A stretch of DNA of 64,000 nt from Chitinophaga polysaccharea (GCF_007829335.1 NZ_VIWO01000001.1:1921153-1985152); one strand, 5' to 3'. Numbered from the stretch's first letter, positions 54,096-63,531 are shown. Made by a program: numbers and translations. The notes: generated by a model from the sequence alone, not told the origin.

Positions 54096-55841
54096 ATGAA
54101 AAGAAAAATAACGCTCATTTTATGTACAGCGATGAATTTAGTTGCGTGTACTAAAGTATTAGATAAACAAAATCTTACTGCGATAAGCCCTTTAGCCGTA
54201 TGGAGCGATGCCAATGTTGCAACGGCTTATGTGAATAATATTTATAATCAATTGATGCCGGGTAACCCGAGTTGGGATGGAAATAATACTGACGAAGCAG
54301 CTCCCTGGACCAAGCAAACAAATGATTGGCTTTTAGGAACTGCCACGTATGATAGTTGGGACAATTTTGGACGATATAATAATATCCGTACCATTAATAT
54401 TTTTCTTGACAATATCAATAATGCCACTTTTGATGCTTCTATGAAGCAGAACCTGAAAGGAGAGGCCTTCTTCTGGCGTGCATGGTGTTATTATGATATA
54501 GTTAAAGGATATGGAGGTGTTCCATTAATCCTACATGCGCAGGCAGCTACCTCAGACCTTACTTCTCTGCAATTGCCGCGTAATAAAACATCGGAGTGCG
54601 TAAAACAGATTATTGCGGATTTGGATAGTGCCATTGCCAATTGTAATGATTATTGGAGCACATCAGATCTGAATTTTGGCAGGGTTGACAAAGGAATTGG
54701 CATGGCGTTTAAAGGCCGTGTTCTTAATTTCTTCTCAAGCCCATTATTTAATGGTGCCAATGGTGCGGCGACCTGGCAAATGGCTTACGATGCTAATTTG
54801 GCGGCCAAAAACTTCTTAAATGCGCATGGCAAAGGATTATATGCTCCTTTTAGCAAAATATGGAATGACGAATTGAACAAAGAACAGGTATTTGTCAGGC
54901 GATTTAATTATCCTCAATCAACCTACTTTCAAGGCGCCGAAGTACCATTGGACTATTCGAAAGATGATGTTGGTTCCGACCATCCTTCTCTCGAACTGGT
55001 TAATGCGTTTCCGATGAAGGACGGTTCAGCGTGGAATCCTGCTACCATGTCCTACGACACTTTATTTATGCATCGTGATGATAGATTTTATGCCAGTATC
55101 TATTTTAACGGCGCCCCTGTTCAATATGTCAAAGGTATGTCGGATGCTAATACTTATGAATGGACGTACTGGAATGTAATTACCAGTTATAATGGCGGAT
55201 TATGGTCGCCGGTAGGTGTGCATAATACGATTACCAACGAAGGTACATTGCCTAGTACTACGAGCTTTTACAGGATGAAAGCAATAGATCCCAATATGAC
55301 CAGGAATACTGTGTATCAGGCAGCTGTGGATTGGCCGGAAATAAGATATACGGAAGTACTGATGAATTACGGTGAAGCGGCCAATGAAACAGGAAGATCG
55401 TCTGAGGCGTTAGATGTCTTATATCAGGTAAGGCAAAGAGCCGGTATATTGCCGGGTGCGGGTGGTAAGTATGGTATTACAGCCAACGCAAAACAAGACA
55501 TTCGTGTTGCTTACCAAAAAGAACGTTTTGTGGAATTTTGTTTTGAAAATAAACGTTGGGATGATTTGAGAAGATGGAAAATGTTTGATTATTTAAGAGG
55601 ACTGACTCAGCGTCATGGCCTGGCTATTTTATTGAAACCGGGTCAGGCAGATGTTAAACCTTTGGATGATATTTATTCGGTATGGAATAAATTTACTTCA
55701 ACGGTTGTGACTGTCGATCGATCTAGTCTCGTTATCCCGGATCAATACTATTTTTACGGTATTCCCAAAGAGAGGTTAGATAGAAATCCTTTATTGAAGC
55801 AGAATATTAACTGGGGTGGTGATTTTGATCCCCTCCAATAA
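54096..55841 (+). CDS. SusD/RagB family outer-membrane lipoprotein, PUL 2
   Basis: 581 residues. Lipobox LVAC at residues 16-19. Signatures: LKGEAFFWRAWCYYDIVKGYGGVPLI (in pieces), WPEIRYTEVLMNYGEAANETG, and KERFVEFCFENKRWDDLRRWKMF. It starts 27 bp after the SusC stop. Binds the PUL 2 glycan at the surface and closes the SusC pore. A hairpin terminator 51 bp downstream separates it from the enzyme genes. Confidence 0.95.
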   Translation: MKRKITLILCTAMNLVACTKVLDKQNLTAISPLAVWSDANVATAYVNNIYNQLMPGNPSWDGNNTDEAAPWTKQTNDWLLGTATYDSWDNFGRYNNIRTINIFLDNINNATFDASMKQNLKGEAFFWRAWCYYDIVKGYGGVPLILHAQAATSDLTSLQLPRNKTSECVKQIIADLDSAIANCNDYWSTSDLNFGRVDKGIGMAFKGRVLNFFSSPLFNGANGAATWQMAYDANLAAKNFLNAHGKGLYAPFSKIWNDELNKEQVFVRRFNYPQSTYFQGAEVPLDYSKDDVGSDHPSLELVNAFPMKDGSAWNPATMSYDTLFMHRDDRFYASIYFNGAPVQYVKGMSDANTYEWTYWNVITSYNGGLWSPVGVHNTITNEGTLPSTTSFYRMKAIDPNMTRNTVYQAAVDWPEIRYTEVLMNYGEAANETGRSSEALDVLYQVRQRAGILPGAGGKYGITANAKQDIRVAYQKERFVEFCFENKRWDDLRRWKMFDYLRGLTQRHGLAILLKPGQADVKPLDDIYSVWNKFTSTVVTVDRSSLVIPDQYYFYGIPKERLDRNPLLKQNINWGGDFDPLQ

Positions 55842-55892
55842 ACCGAAAACTATCACATTTTAAATTTTTATTTCCGCCATTGTAGACAAAAA

Positions 55893-55930
55893 GGGGGAGC
55901 GTTATTTAACACAACCCCCGTTTATTTTCT
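55893..55930 (+). terminator. Terminator-like hairpin after SusD of PUL 2
   Basis: GGGGG ... CCCCC stem with an inner GTTA/TAAC helix, followed by GTTTATTTTCTTT. As in PUL 1, a hairpin lies between SusD and the first enzyme gene, suggesting partial termination. Confidence 0.6.
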
Positions 55931-56001
55931 TTATAGATGGAATTATTAAGGAGTCTGACATTCCAAATGTTTCCAGGGCGAAAGTAGACATCAAGGATAT
56001 C

Positions 56002-58074
56002 ATGAAAAAACTACTCTTTATATGCATTCTCTTTCCTTTACTGGTCAGGGCCACCGGGTTTACCGTTCAATCTTCCGGCCACCATGCCTCTATCGCATTT
56101 AGCGCTACAGAATTAAAGGCATTTTTAACCGCTAAGGAGGGGTTTTATTACACCACCAATCCTTCAAAAGCGGATTGGATCATAATATTAAAAAAAGATT
56201 CCACTTTATCTGAATCGGGTTTTTCGGTAAACTGTTTTGCAAAAAACAGTAAACAGTACATAGAACTGAGCGGCGCTGCCGATAAAGACATCCCGTGTGC
56301 GGTTTATACACTGCTTGAAAAGCTGGGTTATACATTCGAATTTGATGGGTATCATTTAAACGGTAAAATCAACAAAGCCGCCATTCGGAATTACGGTGAA
56401 ACTATCACGCCGTTGGTAAAATACCGGGGCATAAGACAACACATTAACTTTCCGATGGATATTTCCTCGTATTCCCTGGCCGATGCCAAACAGTATATCC
56501 GTAACCTGGCTAGGATGCGGTTTAACCATATTGTTTTTCATAGTTATCCGGGCCAATGGTATGAAATAAAGAAAAAGGATACGATGGAATATGCGGGCCA
56601 ATTTTTTTATGGCGACCGGCACGATATACCCGCCAATCCATTCATCAAACAACATGTACACAATAAAAAGACATTTTGTATTCCAGAGATAGAACCCTTT
56701 TTTGACAATATTCCCAAACGCAGCAAGATGGCCGTGCATTGGCTAAATGAGGTCATGAGTGAAGCAAAAAGAGCAGGGATGACGGTTCAACTATCCTATG
56801 AACCGAGAAGCACATCTACGGACGTAGGGGAAACAATAGATGCTCTCCGGCAAATTTATCACCAATACCCGCAGGTAGATGCTATCGAAATGATTACAGA
56901 AGAAAGTGGCGGCTGGGGGCCCAGCAACACCGCGGAGGAAACTAAAGCCGTGCTGACTTCATTCTTTAAGAACGAAATTTTAAATGACAGCATTATAACA
57001 GCGCCGATCCGGCCAGTGCAATCTGACCTGGGGTATATCTATGGGCAAATCGGGCATATCCTGAAAACGATGGACGTAGTAAAGGAACAACATACTCAGC
57101 TGCCGTCATTGAAGCTTGGAATCTACTGTACCAATCAATATAATGTGGCATCTTATCATCTCGCGAGAAAATATTTGCCGGCCAGTCAAATAAGCATTTT
57201 GCCGGCACATGGAAGTGCCAATGTAGCCAACAATGCGCCACTGGTTTTGCAAACAGGAGAAAACTGGGGAAATACCACCATCTATTCATGGCTGGAATTT
57301 GACGGTATGATGTACCTGCAACAAAACGGCATTGAAGGTATTTACCGGCTGGTAGACGGTCGGCCCGATAAATCCCCTTCGGTGCGATTAAGTACAATTG
57401 ATTTTAATCATTGGCGGACGCCAGAAAATAAAATTACAGCAAGGTATGCGGCACTTGCTACATTGTATGGTGCAGAAGCGCCTGCATTGTTTTATAAACA
57501 TTATGCCCAGCGATTGGGAATTGCGTCGCCAGATACATTCAGTATGGCCATGCAATTGTTACAAACAGCTTTCAGTTCCCATACCTCCAATTTGGGGTTT
57601 GCCTGGATGGGGGCCTGGCGCAATGGATTTAATTTTCAACCAGATAGCGATTTACAAGACATGTTGCGGCTTTACGAGGCAGCAAGAAATGAATTGGGAA
57701 AATGTTCTAAGAGAAACAAAGATAAATATGCCGAAAATGCGATTGCATTTCTAGACAACAGGTTAAGAACTACTATTATTTACCTGCAGGCATTTATCAA
57801 AGCCAATGAACTAAACAAGCCAGGTATTAGCCATGGAGAATACAATGCCGTTTGTAATGATGTGCTGAATTTGTTTAACGAATGTATGAAAGTATATGCC
57901 GAAATGATGCCTGATCGTGGATGCGAGGGGACATTAATCAACATGTATCTTTCTCCGGTCAGGGCGGTCAAAATATCAAGGCAGAAGAAAACAGGCGTAC
58001 CATTGGACGAACCGTTAAAACCAGCATCGCATTATGATGCACCGGCGCCACCGATATTTAACGGTGGTCATTAA
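56002..58074 (+). CDS. Putative glycoside hydrolase, family not assigned
   Basis: 690 residues with a signal peptide (MKKLLFICILFPLLVRA). Residues ~20-125 resemble the small alpha/beta domain that precedes the barrel in GH20, GH67 and related enzymes (VNCFAKNSKQYIELSG, AVYTLLEKLGYTFEFDGY). Residues ~135-480 look like a TIM barrel: VKYRGIRQHINFP, MRFNHIVFHSYPGQWYEI, VQLSYEPRS, AIEMITEESGGWGPSN (candidate acid/base Glu), TTIYSWLEFDGMMYL. A helical C-terminal third follows. I do not recognise a defined CAZy family; alpha-glucuronidase-like or GH20-like are the nearest layouts. It is the first enzyme gene behind PUL 2 SusCD, 29 bp upstream of the GH29 gene. Confidence 0.65.
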   Translation: MKKLLFICILFPLLVRATGFTVQSSGHHASIAFSATELKAFLTAKEGFYYTTNPSKADWIIILKKDSTLSESGFSVNCFAKNSKQYIELSGAADKDIPCAVYTLLEKLGYTFEFDGYHLNGKINKAAIRNYGETITPLVKYRGIRQHINFPMDISSYSLADAKQYIRNLARMRFNHIVFHSYPGQWYEIKKKDTMEYAGQFFYGDRHDIPANPFIKQHVHNKKTFCIPEIEPFFDNIPKRSKMAVHWLNEVMSEAKRAGMTVQLSYEPRSTSTDVGETIDALRQIYHQYPQVDAIEMITEESGGWGPSNTAEETKAVLTSFFKNEILNDSIITAPIRPVQSDLGYIYGQIGHILKTMDVVKEQHTQLPSLKLGIYCTNQYNVASYHLARKYLPASQISILPAHGSANVANNAPLVLQTGENWGNTTIYSWLEFDGMMYLQQNGIEGIYRLVDGRPDKSPSVRLSTIDFNHWRTPENKITARYAALATLYGAEAPALFYKHYAQRLGIASPDTFSMAMQLLQTAFSSHTSNLGFAWMGAWRNGFNFQPDSDLQDMLRLYEAARNELGKCSKRNKDKYAENAIAFLDNRLRTTIIYLQAFIKANELNKPGISHGEYNAVCNDVLNLFNECMKVYAEMMPDRGCEGTLINMYLSPVRAVKISRQKKTGVPLDEPLKPASHYDAPAPPIFNGGH

Positions 58075-58103
58075 GTATAAAAATTTCATCAAGCTAAAGT
58101 AAT

Positions 58104-59402
58104 ATGTTAAAAGTCTCTCTTTCCACCCTCGTTTTGTTATTAATATCTGCAATCAGCTTTTCTCAGAAAGGCTATGTCCCTGCGCAAGAAAACCTTGAAA
58201 ACAGGAAACAGTTCCAGGATAATAAATTCGGGGTATTTATTCATTGGGGCCTCTATAGCATGATGGCCGATGGCGAATGGGCTATGAATGTCAAAAAAAT
58301 TAACTACAGTGAATACAGCAAACTGGCAGGTGGATTCTGCCCGTCAAAATTCAATGCAAAACAATGGGTAGCAGATATAAAAGCAGCCGGAGCAAAGTAT
58401 ATCTGTATTACCTCACGTCATCATGATGGTTTTTCAATGTTCGATACCAAGCAATCGGATTATAACATTATGGTGGCATCTCCCTTTAAGCGGGATGTAT
58501 TAAAAGAACTCGCTGATGAGTGTCATAAGCAAGGTGTCAAATTGCATTTTTATTACTCATTACTCGATTGGGGACGGCCTGATTACAATCCCAATGGCGA
58601 GCTTATTGTAAAAGAGGGGGAAAACAAAAAGGCCAGGTGGGAAACTTATCACCAGTTTATGCTAAACCAATTGAAGGAATTGTTAACCAACTATGGCGAA
58701 ATTGGGGCCATTTGGTTTGACGGGGCTTGGGATAAAAGCAAGTCCTTCGACTGGAAATTTGATGAAATCTATTCCCTTATCCACTTATTGCAGCCAGGAT
58801 GCCTGATCATCAATAATCACCATTGGGATGCTCTTCAAGGCGAAGATGCCCAGGCCTTTGAGCGCGATTTGCCAGGGCAGAATACTGCCGGTTTTTCCGC
58901 TGGGGCTAATATTGGACAACTTCCATTAGAGACTTGCGAAACTATGAATGACTCATGGGGATATAAAATCACAGATAAGAATTATAAGTCTGAAAAATCA
59001 CTGGTGCAATACCTGGTAAAGGCAGCTGGTAATAATGCCAACTTGTTGCTTAATGTTGGCCCCAGACCAGACGGGACCTTACCAGATACAGCTGTGGCGC
59101 GGTTGAAAGCTATGGGAGATTGGTTGAAGAGTTACGGGGAAACCATTTATGGCACCAGGGGCGGACCGGTAGGCCAGCGTACCTGGGGGGTAACTACTAC
59201 AAAAGATAACCGGGTCTTTGTTCATATTCTAAACTCACAGGATAAAGCGTTATTTCTACCGCTTCCTGGCAAGAGTATAAAGTCGGCCCGGGTATTTATT
59301 AACAATGAGCCAGTGAAGTTTGTACAACAGAGAGAAGGGGTATTGCTGTTGCTCGATAAGACGCCGGGTGACATGGATTATGTGATTGAGCTTAGGTTTT
59401 AA
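58104..59402 (+). CDS. GH29 alpha-L-fucosidase
   Basis: 432 residues with a signal peptide (ends SAISFSQ). GH29 barrel: DNKFGVFIHWGLYSM, KYICITSRHHDGFSMFDTK (substrate-binding His pair), KLHFYYSLLDW, and IWFDGAWDKS with the predicted nucleophile Asp206. NLLLNVGPRPDGTLPD closes the barrel, and a short beta-sandwich follows. Removes alpha-L-fucose from glycans, probably in the periplasm. It sits 29 bp after the unassigned hydrolase and belongs to PUL 2. Its C-terminal domain is on the short side for the family. Confidence 0.95.
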   Translation: MLKVSLSTLVLLLISAISFSQKGYVPAQENLENRKQFQDNKFGVFIHWGLYSMMADGEWAMNVKKINYSEYSKLAGGFCPSKFNAKQWVADIKAAGAKYICITSRHHDGFSMFDTKQSDYNIMVASPFKRDVLKELADECHKQGVKLHFYYSLLDWGRPDYNPNGELIVKEGENKKARWETYHQFMLNQLKELLTNYGEIGAIWFDGAWDKSKSFDWKFDEIYSLIHLLQPGCLIINNHHWDALQGEDAQAFERDLPGQNTAGFSAGANIGQLPLETCETMNDSWGYKITDKNYKSEKSLVQYLVKAAGNNANLLLNVGPRPDGTLPDTAVARLKAMGDWLKSYGETIYGTRGGPVGQRTWGVTTTKDNRVFVHILNSQDKALFLPLPGKSIKSARVFINNEPVKFVQQREGVLLLLDKTPGDMDYVIELRF

Positions 59403-59490
59403 GGCTCCAATAGATCTATTTTGTAGTTAACTTTTATAGAATAATTTGTAATGAAAAAATGAAAGAGAAATTTTCACAGACAGCCGGTTC

Positions 59491-59844
59491 TTGGGGGGAA
59501 GAAAAAAGATCTGGGTGATGGGGCACGCGCCGATTATTTCACAGACCCTGCTTCATTATTTGGAAGTGCGCTGTATTCCCTTGCAGCTTGCCTTGAGGTT
59601 TTGCCGGGAAATTAAGCACTCCCTTTATAAAATGGATTATTACGCCGTCGGTTTTAAGAATGATGCCGATGGATATGAATTGCGCAATCCTTATTTCAAA
59701 GGAAGTTCCAGTCCCAAGGGGTTCACTGGAGAAACGGGAACCCTGCGCATGGCGCGTTTTTTTTGGTCTATTGGTAGTCTATCAAAGTGCGATTGTGCTG
59801 TTTCGGTTTACTTAGTTTTATTTGGGTTGACTTGTCGATACTAA
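59491..59844 (+). pseudogene. Remnant of a mobile-element DNA primase (CHC2/TOPRIM type)
   Basis: A 117-codon frame with homology only in residues ~10-78 (59518-59724): LLHYLEVRCIPLQLALRFC, then YYAVGFKNDADGYELRNPYFKG and SSSPKGF. This is the linker/TOPRIM-start segment ('FKND.gGYELRN.yFKgSSSPK') of the small primases carried on Bacteroidota conjugative elements. The CHC2 zinc finger before it and the 'EGFMDFLS' part after it are missing. The start codon of the open frame is TTG with no proper context. It lies between GH29 and the broken GH97 of PUL 2. Family by motif recall, not search. Confidence 0.65.
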
Positions 59845-60139
59845 TTTACAACATTTAAGTTTTCGTGCCACCAATGTTCTCTTCGTTATCACTTTTTTTT
59901 TCGTCGCATAAATCATTTCCTCGTCCCTTGTAGCAGCTGCACTACCACATATAAGTCGTTAGGTTTTATCACAACTTTCCGAATACTCAAAGCCTCACTG
60001 CACGTGGGTCTATGTGATAGTCTCATTGGAGGGCGTATTTCGATGAAAAACGGGGAGTTAAGGGCAATTTATTTTTTTTAAATAAAAAAAACTGCATTAG
60101 AATATTAGTTTTGTTTTTTATTTAATAGTGTTCTATATA
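59845..60139. other. Gene-free segment ahead of the GH97 pseudogene
   Basis: No gene recognised on either strand. TAGTTTTG at 60106-60113 fits the -7 box TAnnTTTG and is 26 bp from the GH97 ATG; no -33 TTG is well placed. The rest may be decayed mobile-element DNA continuous with the primase remnant. Confidence 0.4.
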
Positions 60140-62006
60140 ATGAAATGTATCAATATTCTATACACCTTTTTGCTGTTAACCACTGCAAAAGGGGTGTTTG
60201 GACAAAGTCAGGCTGTTATAATTAATAGCCCTAATAAACGGCTGTCCTTAACTGTTTTTACGGCAGATAAAAAACTTGTCTACTCGATTCAATCAGGAAG
60301 TACTCCAATAATTACTACTTCTGCGCTTGGCTTGGTAATAGATAATATGGATTTGGGCGATAATGTGCGGATAATCGATGTAGCTACACTGAGCAAAATA
60401 AATGAGACTTATACAATTTTAGGCAATCATAGCATCACGCATAACCGGGCGAACGAAGCCGAAATACCAATGGTTGCTTCAGGTAAGAAATTTAGTATTA
60501 TTGTCCGCGTTTATAATGACGGTGTGGCTATCCGTTACGGCCTTCCCCCCAATTCAAAGCGGATTGACAGTGAACGCACTACTTGGACCTTGCCAAACAA
60601 TGTTACTAAAATAGCCTGGGCCGATTTTTCGCAAAGTTATGAGGGCTCAAGTTATGTTACGACAGGCAAAGATACCTGAAGGGAAAACCATAATGATGCC
60701 GGTTACTTTTGAAGCAAACGGCTATTATGTTTCAATATCAGAAGCTGACTGTGAAAGTTTTTCGGATATGGCATTGACCCGAAACGGTAATATGCTGTGC
60801 GCAGATTTCCCATTTGCCAAAAAAGGGTGGGAGATAAAGCCGCCAGCAGCTAAAATTCAGCTAGATGGCACATATCATGGGAAACTGGTTTCGCCGTGGC
60901 GCACTACGCTTGTTACCAGCTCAATTAATGAGCTCATTAATTCGGACCTGATAACCAATTTATGTCCGCCACCGGCAGAAGGATCAGATTTTTCATGGGT
61001 TAAACCTGGCAGAAGCCTTTGGCAGTGGTGGAGCATTGGCTCACCAAAGTTTGAAGACCAGAAAAACTGGTATGACGCCGCTGCTAAATTGAAATGGGAA
61101 TACTATCTTGTTGATGATGGATGGCGCTATTGGAAACAACCGGGTAAAGATCAATGGGCGCTATTGAAAGAGGTAATAGATTATGGAAAGACAGTTGGTG
61201 TAAAATCACTTGTTTGGGTTGATTCAAAAGAGTTTCGAAAAGCGTCGGAACGCAAGGCTTACCTGGAAAAAGTTAAGGCGGCCGGTGCCGATGGCATTAA
61301 AATTGACTTTATACCCGAGGCTACTGTTGATATAATGCAATGGTATGCCGAAACCCAGCAGGAATGCGCCAACCTAAAATTATTACTTAACTTTCATGGC
61401 AGTGTAAAGCCTACAGGCCTGCGCCGCACTTTTCCTAATGACATTTCACGTGAAGCAATAATGGGTAATGAATACCACATGACCAGATACAATCGTGTTA
61501 TGTCTCTACAGCATGATGTTACTATTCCCTTTACTCGTTTTTTGTCCGGTCCAGGCGACTTTACACCAGTAATATTAAATCCAAAGGAACTGACAACTAC
61601 TAAATTTTCGTGGCCTCATGAGTTTGCCCAGGCTATTGTTTACCTGTCTCCAATTACTCATTTTGCCGATCAATACCAGTTTTATTTGGATAACCCCATG
61701 TTCGATCTTTTTCAGCAGGTGCCTACGACCTGGGATGAAACCAAAGTACTTTCCTGCACAAGGATGGGTGATGTGGTCGCCTTTGCGCGGCGTAAAGGTG
61801 ATACCTGGTGGATAGGGGTAATGAATGGCGCCACCGAACGGGAAATAAAGATACCACTTGATTTCTTGGCTAAGAAGAAACTGGCCACACTTGTTTATGA
61901 TGGCGTTACCAATACCAGCGTTGACAGACGCGAGCAAACCTTATCTAAAAAAGATGTATTGACCATAAAACTGCTACCAGGCGGGGGATTTATAGCCAAA
62001 ATTTAA
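60140..62006 (+). pseudogene. GH97 glycoside hydrolase interrupted by a frameshift
   Basis: Two overlapping frames together make one GH97 enzyme of ~620 residues. Part 1 (60140-60679) has the signal peptide (ends GVFGQ) and the N-terminal beta-supersandwich (NSPNKRLSLTV, GVAIRYGLP, AWADFSQSYEGSSY). It ends at TGA after GKDT. Part 2 continues without gap as IPEGKTIMMPVTFE, so the shift (+1 or -2 net) lies at 60668-60676; deletion of two bases from GATATACCT would explain it. Part 2 has the barrel: WQWWSIGSPKF, YYLVDDGW, DGIKIDFIPE (Asp expected as nucleophile in the retaining GH97 branch) and GNEYHM. In an intact state: alpha-galactosidase- or alpha-glucosidase-type. It ends PUL 2. A sequencing error cannot be excluded. 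Confidence 0.85.
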
Positions 62007-62149
62007 TATGCTGAGCTTCTAGTTCCGCAAAACTGATAATCAAATACGTCAAAGCCATACGAATCAAATAAATGCAAGTTTAGTTTGCGGTCAAATCCGC
62101 GTTTAATCCATCAATTCGGGTGTGAAGGATGCGCTATTCACTGGGTTAA

Positions 62150-62401
62150 TTTTGGGAAATACTACTCACCTTCATCAAGCGGCAAAAGAGTTTTTTTTCA
62201 AAGGGCCTGGTAGGAAATTTTATTGTGTTTACTCTACTTAATGAGAGGTCTAATATCAATCATTTGCATTCTAAATATATCGGCACTGGTGGTAAGAAAT
62301 TCATAGTAGCAAATCGCAAAAATTATCTTTTGTATGATAACAAAAGTGTAAATAAAATTACACTTGATAGCACTATCCATTTGGGAGAACTAGGTTGTTA
62401 A
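62150..62401 (+). other. Open frame without start codon, unrecognised
   Basis: 84 codons open between stops at 62147 and 62399, reading ...GLVGNFIVFTLLNERSNINH and SKYIGTGGKKFIVANRKNY and ending LGELGC. No ATG; a GTG could start 57 residues. It reads more like protein than noise but I recognise no family. It also contains an 8-bp hairpin (AAGTGTAA / TTACACTT at 62344-62365). Possibly a gene remnant. Confidence 0.3.
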
Positions 62402-62730
62402 AAATAACATATATGTAGAATACGAGAAAAAACGTAACTTAAGCTAGAAATAAAAGGATTCGTGTATGAAAAAGTCTTTGCAGCGCTTGGCATCCTTTGC
62501 CAATTTTGATCTTCCCCTTAATGTAGGCTGCAATCAGCTACTTCTCTGTATAATTCACAATAAACAAATAACAGCTATTCCCGTTGGGACATTGAAGGCA
62601 CACGAAGAAAGCTAATCTCTAATTATTGGTATAGGCATGTGCTTTGTAACTTGGTAAGTGATAGTTAGCGGAGGTAAAGCTACGCTAAGTGAACGATGCT
62701 TGTTAGGCGAGCATAGACTAAAAAATAGAC

Positions 62731-62761
62731 CAAAAAGAAAAACCCGCGACTAGCACGGGTT
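62731..62761 (-). terminator. Minus-strand intrinsic terminator behind the tRNA-like tail
   Basis: On the minus strand AACCCG / CGGGTT forms a 6-bp stem with a 9-base loop, followed by TTTTTCTTTTTGG. It lies where the terminator of a minus-strand tRNA would be, but no gene on the minus strand precedes it except the short tail. Confidence 0.6.
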
Positions 62762-62773
62762 CCTTCGAGATTT

Positions 62774-62801
62774 TGCGGAATACCTGGGACAAGTTTCGAA
62801 C
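62774..62801. repeat. tRNA-3'-end-like sequence, copy 3
   Basis: TGCGG-N7-GGGACAA-N2-TTCGAAC, 20 of 28 positions shared with 47175-47202, with similar AT-rich sequence after it. On the minus strand, CCCAGGT-ATTCCGC-A has the form of T-stem and acceptor 3' strand of a tRNA, but the T-loop side is displaced by about six bases and no tRNA body follows. Candidate right end of the PUL 2 cassette. Confidence 0.5.
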
Positions 62802-63036
62802 TATTTTTATCTGCAATTCCAGCATACAGCCATTTTTAGTTTACAGAGCGTTAGAGTTGTAAGTAGCTAACTTTTAACGTACTTGTAATATTCCCATAAA
62901 TTAATCCTGTAATACCCAATTTATTGCCCTAACTTTAGCAAGTTTGCATTTGGCTTCTTCTGATTTAGTTTGGGTGGCTTTTTCTTCCTAAGTTATTGTT
63001 TTTCAGTAGTGTATATATTTAATTAAAATTATATTT

Positions 63037-63345
63037 GTGAATATTTTTGTAGGTAATATAAGTGACAGAACAACTGAAGATGAGATATGGTCTTTATTTG
63101 ACCCATTTGGAGTTGTATATAGTATTAATGTGGCTTATGATAAGTACAGTGGCCGTTCTAAAGGCTTTGCATTTGTTGAAATGCCAGACGATTCCAATGC
63201 AGTGCTGGCAATTAAGGAATTGAATAATTCAGTAGTTGCTGGCAAGACAATAGTAGTGTATGAGGCGCGTCCAAAACCTGAAAGACCAGAAAATAATCGT
63301 TTCTCGAGATCCGGCCCAAGCGGTGGATTTAGACCCAGATACTAA
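63037..63345 (+). CDS. RRM-type RNA-binding protein
   Basis: 102 residues, start GTG at 63037; no in-frame ATG precedes the conserved opening MNIFVGNI. One RRM domain (1-~80) with RNP2 (IFVGNI) and RNP1 (KGFAFVEM), then a Pro/Arg/Gly-rich basic tail (FSRSGPSGGFRPRY). Such small RRM proteins are common in Bacteroidota, several copies per genome, and bind single-stranded RNA, often with cold-shock-type expression. Monocistronic, with a strong terminator behind it. Confidence 0.92.
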   Translation: MNIFVGNISDRTTEDEIWSLFDPFGVVYSINVAYDKYSGRSKGFAFVEMPDDSNAVLAIKELNNSVVAGKTIVVYEARPKPERPENNRFSRSGPSGGFRPRY

Positions 63346-63396
63346 TAGTTGATGTTTTAAAACGTCGATTACCTTTATCTGTTAAGAGAGCAGAAG

Positions 63397-63441
63397 AGCA
63401 AAGCTGTAAACTATGTTAAGTAGTTTGTAGCTTTGCTTTTA
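63397..63441 (+). terminator. Strong terminator of the RRM gene
   Basis: A 17-bp stem with two G-T wobbles (AGCAAAGCTGTAAACTA at 63397-63413 / TAGTTTGTAGCTTTGCT at 63421-63437), 7-base loop, then TTTTACTTTTCT. Because the stem begins in an A-rich stretch it could also work on the minus strand for the transposase gene. Confidence 0.85.
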
Positions 63442-63531
63442 CTTTTCTATGTACCGGATAGCAGCAACCCAAGCTGAATTTTCCACTTAATTTTTAATCG
63501 AAACTCGGGATCAAGTTGAAAAGTTGGGGAA

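Larger units (their letters stand above)
62402..63036. other. Intergenic region with the third tRNA-tail-like repeat
   Basis: About 635 bases with no gene recognised. It contains a minus-strand terminator (62731-62761), the repeat at 62774-62801 and, at its right end, the promoter region of the RRM gene, with TATATTTG at 63030-63037 overlapping the GTG start. Confidence 0.5.
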
